DNA from: Candidatus Jorgensenbacteria bacterium
GTDB taxonomy: Bacteria; Patescibacteriota; Minisyncoccia; UBA6257; GWB1-50-10
Direction: 5' to 3'
Assembly: GCA_016234345.1 (NCBI GenBank)
Contig: JACRFG010000066.1
Coordinates: forward strand, 1 to 20,895
DNA: 20,895 bases
Part shown: one piece after another, positions 14,449 to 20,895 of the stretch
Layout of the letters: the number at the start of each line of letters is the position of its first letter
Position numbering within the stretch: the stretch's first letter is position 1
The notes under the pieces: generated by a model
Seen by the model: the letters and a program-made list of their open reading frames with translations, nothing else
The model's database searches: none
Told to the model about the DNA's origin: nothing
Position numbers and translations under genes: made by a program

Positions 14449-15180
14449 ATGGCAGTGCTCCAAACGAATAAATTAGAAAAGCATTTTGACGGAGTTTACG
14501 CGATTGACGGTCTTTCCATTGAGGTTCCGAAGGCAGCCATAACAAGCATAATCGGTCCTAACGGTTCTGGTAAAACAACGTTGATTAACGTGTTGAGCGG
14601 CATGCTTGATATTGATGGGGGGTCCATTGTTTTAGATGGTATCCGACTAAGTCGTTTTAAATCTCATGAAATTCCGATGTACGGACTTACTCGAACATTC
14701 CAGGAAGTCCGGCTGTTTAATCAGATGACCGTGCTCGATAATATTTTGGTTGTTTTAACCGAACGCAATGTTTTTTCCGCTCTTTTTGAACGGCATTCCA
14801 ATCTACACTTCATGCGGACCGAGGAGCTTTTGAAGAAAATCAATCTTTGGGAAAAGAGAAACGAACTTGCCGGTAATCTTTCTTATGGCCAGCGAAAACT
14901 TATAGAAATTGCCCGTGCTCTGGCTATGGAAGCGCAGATTTATCTTTTAGATGAACCATTCGCCGGACTTTTCCCCGAAATGTTAAAAGTGGTGGTGGAT
15001 ATTGTTAAAGAGTTGAAGACGCGTGGAAAAACCGTGGTACTTATTGAACACAATATGGATTTGATCCGTGAATTGTCTGATTATGTATTTGTTATGGACA
15101 GCGGCAAGCTTTTGGCAGATGGCAAGCCAAATGAGGTATTAAATAAACGAGAAGTTATAGAAGCGTATCTTGGCGAATAA
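14449..15180 (+). CDS. livG: Branched-chain amino acid ABC transporter ATPase LivG
   Basis: 243 residues from this start. ABC ATPase with Walker A GPNGSGKTT (36-44), the Q-loop in RTFQEVRLF, signature LSYGQRK, Walker B IYLLDEP and the switch His in IEHNMD. The TRTFQ..RLF pattern and the YL.E end are typical of LivG rather than LivF. The start is uncertain. GTG 14443 overlaps the livM stop and has GGAG ten bases upstream, adding two residues; ATG 14449 gives the usual N-terminus. Energises import together with LivF. Confidence 0.93.
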   Translation: MAVLQTNKLEKHFDGVYAIDGLSIEVPKAAITSIIGPNGSGKTTLINVLSGMLDIDGGSIVLDGIRLSRFKSHEIPMYGLTRTFQEVRLFNQMTVLDNILVVLTERNVFSALFERHSNLHFMRTEELLKKINLWEKRNELAGNLSYGQRKLIEIARALAMEAQIYLLDEPFAGLFPEMLKVVVDIVKELKTRGKTVVLIEHNMDLIRELSDYVFVMDSGKLLADGKPNEVLNKREVIEAYLGE

Positions 15181-15183
15181 CCC

Positions 15184-15906
15184 ATGAAAGAAACATTATT
15201 GGAGCTTAAAAATATTTCGGTTCATTACGGTGGCGTTCATGCTTTAGACGGCGTTAACGTTTCGCTTGACGAAGGGGAGATTGTAGCGTTGATGGGTCCG
15301 AATGGGGCCGGTAAATCTACGGTTTTAAAGGCTATTTTCGGCCTTGCCCCAATTAATTCCGGTAGAGTTTTGTGGCATCAGCAATCAATTAATCCTGTGG
15401 CTCATGAGGTGGTTCGTCTTGGGGTTTCGTTTGTGCCGCAAGGCAGGCGAGTTTTTACACGCCTTACGGTAGAGGAAAACTTGGAGGTGGGTGGATTTAT
15501 CATTAAAAATAAACCGGAACTTAATCGTAGGATTCGAGAAGTGATGCAAATATTTACGGTTCTAGAGCGTAAGCGAAAATATAAATCAGGTACGCTTTCA
15601 GGTGGTGAACAGCAGATGCTCGCGTTAGCCCGTGGCCTTATGACTGATCCTAAGGTGTTGTTGCTTGATGAGCCGTCACTTGGCCTCGCGCCAAAAATAG
15701 TCAAAGAGGTGTTTCAAAAAATTAAAGAAATAAATGAACGTCACAAGACCGCGATTATGGTTGTCGAGCACAATATCAAGTCGTTACTTGAAATCGTTGA
15801 TCGCGCTTATATTTTGGATAAAGGGAAAGTAATAACTTATGGCGAGCCTCAAGCATTGCTTAAAACCGATATTTTAGAAAAAGTATTTTTGGGGAAATTT
15901 GAATAG
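15184..15906 (+). CDS. livF: Branched-chain amino acid ABC transporter ATPase LivF
   Basis: 240 residues. Walker A GPNGAGKST (38-46), LivF-type VPQGRRVFTRLTVEENL, signature LSGGEQQMLALARGL, Walker B VLLLDEPSLGLAPKIV and switch His in VVEHN. It starts three bases after livG and is the last gene of the importer. A new promoter follows within ten bases of its stop. Confidence 0.94.
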   Translation: MKETLLELKNISVHYGGVHALDGVNVSLDEGEIVALMGPNGAGKSTVLKAIFGLAPINSGRVLWHQQSINPVAHEVVRLGVSFVPQGRRVFTRLTVEENLEVGGFIIKNKPELNRRIREVMQIFTVLERKRKYKSGTLSGGEQQMLALARGLMTDPKVLLLDEPSLGLAPKIVKEVFQKIKEINERHKTAIMVVEHNIKSLLEIVDRAYILDKGKVITYGEPQALLKTDILEKVFLGKFE

Positions 15907-15915
15907 CAACGTTAT

Positions 15916-15944
15916 TTGACTGATAGTGGTAGTATCCATATACT
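15916..15944 (+). promoter_or_regulatory. Consensus promoter for the small PHA-like gene
   Basis: TTGACT (15916-15921), 17 bases, TATACT (15939-15944). Predicted start is near 15951, giving a leader of about 32 bases that carries a Shine-Dalgarno (GAGGAA, 15971-15976) six bases before the ATG. Confidence 0.7.
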
Positions 15945-15982
15945 TGTCATTGTTCTTATAAAAATACAAAGAGGAAATTTCT

Positions 15983-16306
15983 ATGCAGTGTATAGTGTGG
16001 TATAGCCTTCTTAAGCAAGAGGCGAAAGCCCGGATCGATCGTTTTCTTGAATCTTTAGAGCAGCAAGAAAGTTTTCCCCACGGCATAAAGGTGAAGGATG
16101 GTAGTAGGACATGGATTGGGGATCAAATGAAATTTTCTTTCAAAGTCAAAAAAGGAATCGCTTGGGCGACGATCTTCGGCACTATGTCGGTTGCTGATAA
16201 AAGCGTTGTTATTTCAGCTGAAATACCGTGGGCAGTCCGGCAGATGGTTCGAGAAGACAAGATACAAGCAGTAATTACTGAAAAAACGAATGAATTGTTA
16301 TCTTAA
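15983..16306 (+). CDS. Polyhydroxyalkanoic-acid-system-like small protein (PHA_gran_rgn type)
   Basis: 107 residues, soluble. An N-terminal Lys/Glu-rich helix (about 9-28, EAKARIDRFLESLE) is followed by a beta-rich part: a RTWIGDQMKFSFKVK strand pair, a T-M-S-V-A-D-K-S-V-V-I-S-A-E hairpin and an IPWAVRQM turn. It ends in a Lys/Glu helix. This order (W.GD...F, then a V.D..V.I...IPW turn) matches what I know of the putative PHA-system family (PF09650), which is also found in CPR with no PHA genes nearby. No PHA synthase or phasin is visible, so the family name should not be read as function. It has its own promoter, Shine-Dalgarno and terminator, so it is a stand-alone, possibly well-expressed unit. 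Confidence 0.6.
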   Translation: MQCIVWYSLLKQEAKARIDRFLESLEQQESFPHGIKVKDGSRTWIGDQMKFSFKVKKGIAWATIFGTMSVADKSVVISAEIPWAVRQMVREDKIQAVITEKTNELLS

Positions 16307-16323
16307 GTTTACAAGGAAATCAT

Positions 16324-16353
16324 AAAAGGCCGCCTTATTGGGTTGGTCTTTTT
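16324..16353 (+). terminator. Probable terminator after the PHA-like gene
   Basis: AAAGGCC (16325-16331) pairs with GGTCTTT (16345-16351, one G-U). The inner GCC/GGT can extend the stem with a one-base bulge, and T bases follow (16349-16353). It is weaker than the terminator at 12642 but well placed 18 bases after the stop codon. Confidence 0.6.
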
Positions 16354-16370
16354 GCTTGAATTTATTTAGA

Positions 16371-16400
16371 TTGAATAGTACTATTTTAGCGAGTTATAAA
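16371..16400 (+). promoter_or_regulatory. Promoter of the mreB-holB-frr-rseP cluster
   Basis: TTGAAT (16371-16376), 18 bases, TATAAA (16395-16400). Predicted start is near 16407, leaving about seven bases before ATG 16414 and no room for a normal Shine-Dalgarno. Confidence 0.55.
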
Positions 16401-16413
16401 GTTACACCCAATA

Positions 16414-17421
16414 ATGTTTATTCGTAAAATTGGCATTGATTTAGGAACTACCAACACCTTAGTTTTTTTACCTGATAAAGGCATTGTGATCAACGAACCT
16501 ACGGCTGTGGCCTTACGTCGTCCGGATAATATTGTTTTGTCGGTGGGTGCTGAAGCTAAAGAAATGGTCGGTCGTACGCCCGATGACATCGTGATTTATC
16601 GTCCTTTGAAAGACGGCGTGATTGCCGAGTATTACATTACCAAAGAAATGCTTAAGTATTTCATTAGTAAAAGCATCGGCTCGTTTAATTTCTTTAGGCC
16701 GGAAGTTGTTATTTCGGTGCCGGCCGGTATCACGTCAACAGAGTATAGAGCGGTAATGAATGCCGCCAAAGAAGCCGGTGCTCGTGAAGTTTATTTGGTG
16801 AAAGAGCCGCTTCTTGCCTCGCTTGGTGCAGGTATACCGATTCACTCGGCTGAGGGTAATATGGTGGTGAATATTGGTGGTGGGACTACCGAGGTGGCTG
16901 TGATTTCTTTGGGTGGTATCGTGGCTTGGGCCAGCCTTCGTGTAGCTGGAAATCGTTTCGATCAGTCAATAAGCGATTATATCCGTAAGAAATACGGCTT
17001 GGCTATTGGTGAAAGCACTGCTGAAAATATTAAAATCGCAGTAGGAACCGCCCTTCCTAATCGGAATAAGCTTGAGATTAAAATCCGTGGCCGTGATTTA
17101 TCGAGCGGTTTACCTCGTGATTTGGTTATTAATTCCAATGAGGTTGCTGAAGCGATTAATCCACATCTAGTCGATATTATAAGTTCGGTGCAATCGGTGT
17201 TTAACGTGACTCCGCCCGAACTCGCGGCTGATATTATGGAGAAAGGCATAATTCTTTCCGGCGGTAGTGCACAACTTAGAGACATAGAAGAATTTTTCAA
17301 GAGATCGCTTGGGGTGACCGCTTATGTAGCCGAAGACCCGATTCTCTGCGTGGCTAAAGGCACGGCAACTATTTTGAATCATTTAGAAGTCTACAAGCGT
17401 ACATTGTTACATAAACGTTAA
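16414..17421 (+). CDS. mreB: Rod-shape-determining protein MreB
   Basis: 335 residues, a normal length for this bacterial actin that forms membrane-associated filaments guiding wall synthesis. Phosphate 1 is IGIDLGTTNT (7-16) and phosphate 2 is NIGGGTTEVAVISLGGIV. The adenosine motif is ILSGGSAQLRDI, and PLKDGVIA, VISVPAGIT.TE and KEPLLASLGAGIPI are also present. The expected downstream mreC and mreD are absent; holB follows after two bases. MreB in a compact genome suggests rod or otherwise controlled cell shape. Confidence 0.95.
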   Translation: MFIRKIGIDLGTTNTLVFLPDKGIVINEPTAVALRRPDNIVLSVGAEAKEMVGRTPDDIVIYRPLKDGVIAEYYITKEMLKYFISKSIGSFNFFRPEVVISVPAGITSTEYRAVMNAAKEAGAREVYLVKEPLLASLGAGIPIHSAEGNMVVNIGGGTTEVAVISLGGIVAWASLRVAGNRFDQSISDYIRKKYGLAIGESTAENIKIAVGTALPNRNKLEIKIRGRDLSSGLPRDLVINSNEVAEAINPHLVDIISSVQSVFNVTPPELAADIMEKGIILSGGSAQLRDIEEFFKRSLGVTAYVAEDPILCVAKGTATILNHLEVYKRTLLHKR

Positions 17422-17423
17422 GA

Positions 17424-18194
17424 ATGATAGTTGGACACGAAGAAAAGATAGCGGCTTTTACCAAATTATCCAAAGTGGGCGAACTCGGCCAAGCTTATTT
17501 GTTTTTTGGTGAACCGCAGATCGGTAAACGAACTTTGGCTACGTCCTTGGCGTATTATTTTGAATATCAAACTTTTGAATACGGGAACGAAACGCTTATT
17601 GATGCTTTAATTCTTGGGCCAGATGATCATGACACAATCGGAGTTGATGCAATAAGAACAACTATGCGTAATTTTCTTTGGCAGACACCGCTTCGTTCGT
17701 CATATCGAACGGTGATCATTGATAATGCCGATGTATTAACGCCAGAGGCTCAGAGTGCAATGCTCAAAATTGTGGAAGAACCGCCGTCGCACGCTTTATT
17801 GTTTTTTATAATATCGGATTATCAGGGGCTTTTCCCGCCGTTGGTTTCGCGTCTCGCGCGTTTGTACTTCCCTCGAGTTTCTCAAGAAAAAATTCAGAAA
17901 ATGCTTGTAGAGAATTATCAGATAGCTCTACTGGAAGCAAAAAAAATTGCAGCTCAGGCATTCGGCCGGCCGGGCAGAGCAATTGAGATAGCTACCAAAT
18001 TATTGCCGCAATCATCTGCTAAGACATTTGAGACTGAAGTAGAAGAAAGAATTATAAAACTATGGCAGAAAGATCCGTTGGCGCACGCTTCTCGTATAAA
18101 CTGGCTTCTTGAAAGACTTTCTCTAATTAAACGGTATAATGTGAATGAGAATCTACAGCGTAAGGCTATTGAACAACATGTCGTTTATTATTGA
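17424..18194 (+). CDS. holB: DNA polymerase III delta' subunit (clamp-loader AAA+), short form
   Basis: 256 residues, shorter than typical delta' (about 330). The AAA+ frame is visible: HEEKI near the start, a P-loop-like GEPQIGKRT (29-37), VIIDNADVLTPEAQSAMLKIVEEPP (Walker B/sensor region), and VSRLARLYF at the place of the family's SRC/SRA motif. The protein contains no Cys at all, so the C-x8-C-x2-C-x2-C zinc module that normally sits between P-loop and Walker B is missing. The C-terminal collar domain is short. Its end overlaps frr by 17 bases. It could alternatively be a general DnaX/HolB-like ATPase, but the EEPP region strongly favours the clamp loader. Confidence 0.85.
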   Translation: MIVGHEEKIAAFTKLSKVGELGQAYLFFGEPQIGKRTLATSLAYYFEYQTFEYGNETLIDALILGPDDHDTIGVDAIRTTMRNFLWQTPLRSSYRTVIIDNADVLTPEAQSAMLKIVEEPPSHALLFFIISDYQGLFPPLVSRLARLYFPRVSQEKIQKMLVENYQIALLEAKKIAAQAFGRPGRAIEIATKLLPQSSAKTFETEVEERIIKLWQKDPLAHASRINWLLERLSLIKRYNVNENLQRKAIEQHVVYY

Positions 18195-18729
18195 AGAATT
18201 TAAAACTCAAACAGCGCAAATAGTGGCGGCTACGCAACGGGAATTGGCTGGTGTAAGAACCAGTCGGCCAACCGCAGCCTTAGTTGAGGACATAAAGGTG
18301 AATTATTATGATCAACAAGTGCCCTTAAAACAAATAGGTTCGATTGGTGTTACACCTCCTCGAGAAATACACATTCAGCTTTGGGATATGAGTGCTGTAT
18401 CTAGCGTAATCAAAGCAATCGAGACATCATCGCTCGGGCTTAGCGCTAATACCGATGGTAATATAATTCGTCTGTTTTTACCTGAGTTAAGCCATGAGCG
18501 TCGGGAAGAACTTATCCGTCACGTAAAGCATGTGGTTGAAGAGCATCGTATTAAGCTTAGGCATTTGCGTGACGAAACCAATAAGAAAATACAAAAATCA
18601 TTCGATAGTAATGAGCTTAACGAAGATCAGAAATTCAAACTTAAAGAAGAAGTCCAAAAACAGACCGATAAAACGAACGAGGATATAGAAAAAATTCTTG
18701 AGGCTAAAGTCAAAGAAATTAGTTTATGA
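18178..18729 (+). CDS. frr: Ribosome recycling factor
   Basis: 183 residues, the normal length. It disassembles post-termination ribosomes with EF-G. RRF features include a long helix with ELAGVRTSRPTAALVEDIKVNYYDQQVPLKQIGSI, then a TPPREIHIQLWD.SAV..VIKAIE..SLGL..NTDGNIIRLFLPEL.HERREEL core, and a final charged helix. An upstream in-frame ATG at 18145 would add 11 unrelated residues from within holB; ATG 18178 gives the usual N-terminus. A TATAAT at 18135-18140 could be an internal promoter, though its nearest -35 (TTGAAA, 18109) is 20 bases away. It overlaps rseP by four bases (ATGA). Confidence 0.95.
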   Translation: MSFIIEEFKTQTAQIVAATQRELAGVRTSRPTAALVEDIKVNYYDQQVPLKQIGSIGVTPPREIHIQLWDMSAVSSVIKAIETSSLGLSANTDGNIIRLFLPELSHERREELIRHVKHVVEEHRIKLRHLRDETNKKIQKSFDSNELNEDQKFKLKEEVQKQTDKTNEDIEKILEAKVKEISL

Positions 18730-19784
18730 TAATCCTTCTCATTATTATTGGTTTATCGGTTTTGATACTTGTTCATGAATTAGGTCATTTTCTCGCCGCC
18801 AAAGCGTTTGGTGTTAAAGTCGAAGAGTTTGGATTTGGTTTTCCGCCACGGATATGGAGTAGTAAAAGAGGAGAAACGCGTTATAGCTTGAATTTATTGC
18901 CTTTTGGCGGTTTTGTGAAAATATACGGCGAGGATGGGGAAAAGCAAAATCAATCGGATTCTGATAGTGGAAGAGGTTTTACTGTTCAGCCGGTTTGGAA
19001 GCGTTCGGTAATGGTTTTGGCCGGAATATTTATGAATATAATTCTTGGGTGGTTTATATTGTCTATTGTTTTTATGGTTGGCGCGCCGGAGCATCTTATG
19101 ATTTCTGGCGTTGCTCATGATTCGCCAGCAGCCCTTGCCGATATTAAAGATGGAGATGTGGTTTTCCGTGCCAGTTTTGGAGACATTAATTTAAGCGATC
19201 CTTTAAAAATAGAAGACTTTGTTGGGTTAGTTAAAAAAGCCGGTGATAACGAAATAAATATTACTTTGAAAAGAGGTAATCGATTATTTGGTGTTGCGCC
19301 TCATGGTCGTTTAGATCCGCCGGAAGGTCAGGGGTCTCTTGGTGTGAATCTTGTTAATATTGGCTTTGTTGCCGAACCTCCCTTATCGGCCTTAGCTAGA
19401 GGTTTTACCATGACTTTTCAAACAATATGGTTGGTGGCTTTGGGCTTCGCTAATTTTTTTGCAAAACTTTTTGTAACACCGGAGGTTGTGCAAACTATTG
19501 CCGGACCAGTAGGTATTTTTATGGTTGCCGCTCAGGCCGGTTCGTTAGGGCTTATTTATTTGTTTCAGCTGATAGCACTCATATCATTGAATTTGGCAGT
19601 TCTAAATTTGATACCGTTTCCGGCACTTGATGGAGGCCGTTTCGTATTACTCCTCGTAGAAAAACTTAAAGGCTCTCCTATTTCGACTCATTTTCAGATG
19701 ATCGTAAACGGCGCCGGTCTCATTTTCCTTATTGTTCTTATGATTATTGTGACAGTGAAAGACGTAAGCCAGTTGATCAATTAA
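18726..19784 (+). CDS. rseP: Site-2 protease, RseP/M50 family intramembrane zinc metalloprotease
   Basis: 352 residues. The first membrane helix carries the zinc site HELGH (H17, E18, H21). This is followed by FGFGFPPRIW and the LNLLPFGGFVKIYGE membrane-re-entrant region. A PDZ domain lies about 125-200 (SGVAHDSPAALADIKDGDVV). The third zinc ligand motif is NLIPFPALDGGR (D302). About four membrane segments. It cleaves membrane-spanning substrates such as anti-sigma factors or leftover signal peptides in relatives; the substrate here is unknown. In many bacteria uppS, cdsA and dxr lie between frr and rseP; here the two overlap directly. Confidence 0.93.
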   Translation: MIILLIIIGLSVLILVHELGHFLAAKAFGVKVEEFGFGFPPRIWSSKRGETRYSLNLLPFGGFVKIYGEDGEKQNQSDSDSGRGFTVQPVWKRSVMVLAGIFMNIILGWFILSIVFMVGAPEHLMISGVAHDSPAALADIKDGDVVFRASFGDINLSDPLKIEDFVGLVKKAGDNEINITLKRGNRLFGVAPHGRLDPPEGQGSLGVNLVNIGFVAEPPLSALARGFTMTFQTIWLVALGFANFFAKLFVTPEVVQTIAGPVGIFMVAAQAGSLGLIYLFQLIALISLNLAVLNLIPFPALDGGRFVLLLVEKLKGSPISTHFQMIVNGAGLIFLIVLMIIVTVKDVSQLIN

Positions 19785-19893
19785 GTAAGAGTTTATACAT
19801 AACCTTTTGTTAAAATATTAAACTAGCAGTAATTTATCCAGTTTTAGAAATAACGTATACTTGTCCTACGGTAGACGGATGTTTTATTTTTGG

Positions 19894-19947
19894 GACGTGT
19901 ATAATCCAATAGATTAGCCGATCATTGTTTTGACGAGTATAATCCAA
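19894..19947 (+). repeat. Direct repeats with promoter-like cores upstream of proS
   Basis: GACGTGTATAATCCAA (19894-19909) and GACGAGTATAATCCAA (19932-19947) agree at 15 of 16 positions and are 38 bases apart. A third, looser relative (ACGTATACTTGTCC, 19854-19867) lies upstream. Each contains a -10-like hexamer. The rest of the 194-base spacer (19785-19978) is A/T-rich with nothing else recognised. Confidence 0.6.
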
Positions 19948-19959
19948 ACTTGTTATAGT
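19930..19959 (+). promoter_or_regulatory. Candidate main promoter of proS
   Basis: TTGACG (19930-19935), 18 bases, TATAGT (19954-19959) preceded by an extended TG. The start near 19966 leaves about 13 bases before ATG 19979. The -35 overlaps the second direct repeat, whose own TATAAT (19938-19943) is a competing -10. Confidence 0.55.
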
Positions 19960-19978
19960 AAGTTAACTTTTATTAACT

Positions 19979-20895
19979 ATGCGTCAATCACAACTCTTTT
20001 TACGAACCCAACGGGAAGCGCCCAAGGATGAAGTAGCTATAAACGCTCAATTACTCATCCGGGGTAATTTTGTGCATAAGCTTATGGCTGGCGTGTATTC
20101 GTATTTGCCTTTAGGTTTTCGCGTGCGAGATAAAATAATGACGATTATACGCGAGGAAATGAACAAATTAGGCGCTTCGGAACTTCTTATGCCGGCGCTT
20201 CATCCTCGATCTGTTTGGGATCCGACTGATCGTTGGGAGGGACTTTCAAAAATAATGTATCAATTTAAAGATCATTCTGGTCGGGATGTCGGTTTAGGTC
20301 CTACTCACGAAGAAGTTATCGCACTTATAGCGAAAAATATTATTTTGTCTTACCAGGATCTACCGCTTTCTATTTATCAGATTCAGACTAAATTTCGAGA
20401 TGAACCTAGGGCTAAGTCAGGACTTCTTCGTGGCAGAGAGTTTACCATGAAAGATTTATACAGTTTTCATATAGACGAAAATTCCCTTCTTGAGTTTTAT
20501 GAGAGAGTTCGCTTAGCCTATTTTAATGTGTTTAATAGGTGTGGTTTGAAATCGTATGCTACTGAAGCGTCAGGCGGAGATTTTTCAAAAGAGTACTCGC
20601 ATGAGTTTATGGTTGAGTCTGATGCCGGTGAAGATGAAATCTTTCTATGCCGTCTTTGCGGGTTTGCCCAGAATTCAGCCATTTCAAAATGCAAAAACGG
20701 TGACCGTTGTATCAAATGTGGCAGTGGTGTGCTCGAAAAAGTTAAGAGTATAGAGGTTGGTAATATTTTTAAGCTAGGTACCCGTTTTTCCAAACCCATC
20801 GACCTTCTCTATAAGGATAAGACTGGCGATGCAAGGCCTGTGGTTATGGGATCTTATGGTATTGGCGTAGAACGACTTATAGGCACTGTAGTTGA
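19979..20895 (+). CDS. proS: Prolyl-tRNA synthetase, INS-less form (3' end beyond window)
   Basis: 305 complete codons, then the window ends. Class II synthetase that charges tRNA-Pro. The N-terminus (SQLFLRTQREAPKDE, HKLMAGVYSYLPLG) is bacterial-type. Motif 1 is around MNKLGASELLMPALHPR, then GPTHEEVIALIA, motif 2 FRDEPRAKSGLLRGREFTMKD, and SHEFMVESDAGEDEI. In E. coli-type ProRS an editing (INS) domain of about 180 residues comes between motifs 2 and 3. Here about 30 residues with C-x2-C and C-x2-C pairs (CRLCGF and CIKCGSG) lead straight to IEVGNIFKLGT and GSYGIGVERL (motif 3 region). The start has no Shine-Dalgarno. Anticodon-binding domain not seen. Confidence 0.95.
   Translation, partial: MRQSQLFLRTQREAPKDEVAINAQLLIRGNFVHKLMAGVYSYLPLGFRVRDKIMTIIREEMNKLGASELLMPALHPRSVWDPTDRWEGLSKIMYQFKDHSGRDVGLGPTHEEVIALIAKNIILSYQDLPLSIYQIQTKFRDEPRAKSGLLRGREFTMKDLYSFHIDENSLLEFYERVRLAYFNVFNRCGLKSYATEASGGDFSKEYSHEFMVESDAGEDEIFLCRLCGFAQNSAISKCKNGDRCIKCGSGVLEKVKSIEVGNIFKLGTRFSKPIDLLYKDKTGDARPVVMGSYGIGVERLIGTVV

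Noticed and set aside
18145..18177. Upstream ATG start for frr
   Set aside because: The extra 11 residues are holB sequence read in another frame and do not match the RRF N-terminus.
1..20895. CRISPR arrays, tRNA or rRNA genes, insertion sequences
   Set aside because: Looked for regularly spaced repeats, a tRNA T-arm (GGTTCGAAT-like) and transposase motifs; none seen.

Overview
The window reads as a piece of a Candidate Phyla Radiation (Patescibacteria, most likely Parcubacteria-type) chromosome, with every gene on the + strand and tight packing. The evidence is the gene content: a Cys-rich zinc-ribbon protein family, an FtsA/PilM-like plus 'baseplate J-like' membrane pair, and a PHA-system-like small protein, all of which I associate with CPR genomes. 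Several housekeeping proteins are also pared down: L13 lacks both ends, RpoA has no C-terminal domain, S4 has half a zinc motif, delta' has no zinc module, and ProRS has no editing insertion. The phylum call is inference from family knowledge; there is no rRNA here to confirm it.

Layout. 1-1774: the last codons of a Cys-rich zinc-ribbon protein, then a full-length paralogue overlapping it by ATGA. 1805-6104: a leucyl aminopeptidase (M17), an FtsA/PilM-like protein and a single-pass membrane protein of the baseplate-J-like CPR type. 6111-9979: a strong promoter and the ribosomal operon infA-rpmJ-rpsM-rpsK-rpsD-rpoA-rplQ-rplM-rpsI, including a 37-codon rpmJ. 10024-15906: a complete branched-chain amino acid type ABC importer with two divergent membrane-anchored substrate-binding proteins, two permeases (livH, livM) and two ATPases (livG, livF). 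A perfect 16-bp hairpin terminator separates the binding proteins from livHMGF. 15916-16353: a small PHA-system-like gene with its own consensus promoter, a real Shine-Dalgarno and a terminator. 16371-19784: mreB, holB (delta'), frr and rseP, close-packed or overlapping. 19785-20895: a spacer with near-identical promoter-like repeats, then proS cut by the window end.

The genes cover translation, proteolysis and uptake of amino acids or peptides, and cell shape or envelope. This fits a small-genome, amino-acid-scavenging lifestyle. Two expression themes stand out. Several promoters put the -10 box so close to the start codon that the mRNA would be leaderless or nearly so, and almost no gene has a Shine-Dalgarno. 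Exceptions are rplQ and the small PHA-like gene. I see no CRISPR array, tRNA, rRNA, insertion sequence or phage genes. No gene-free stretch exceeds about 220 bases.
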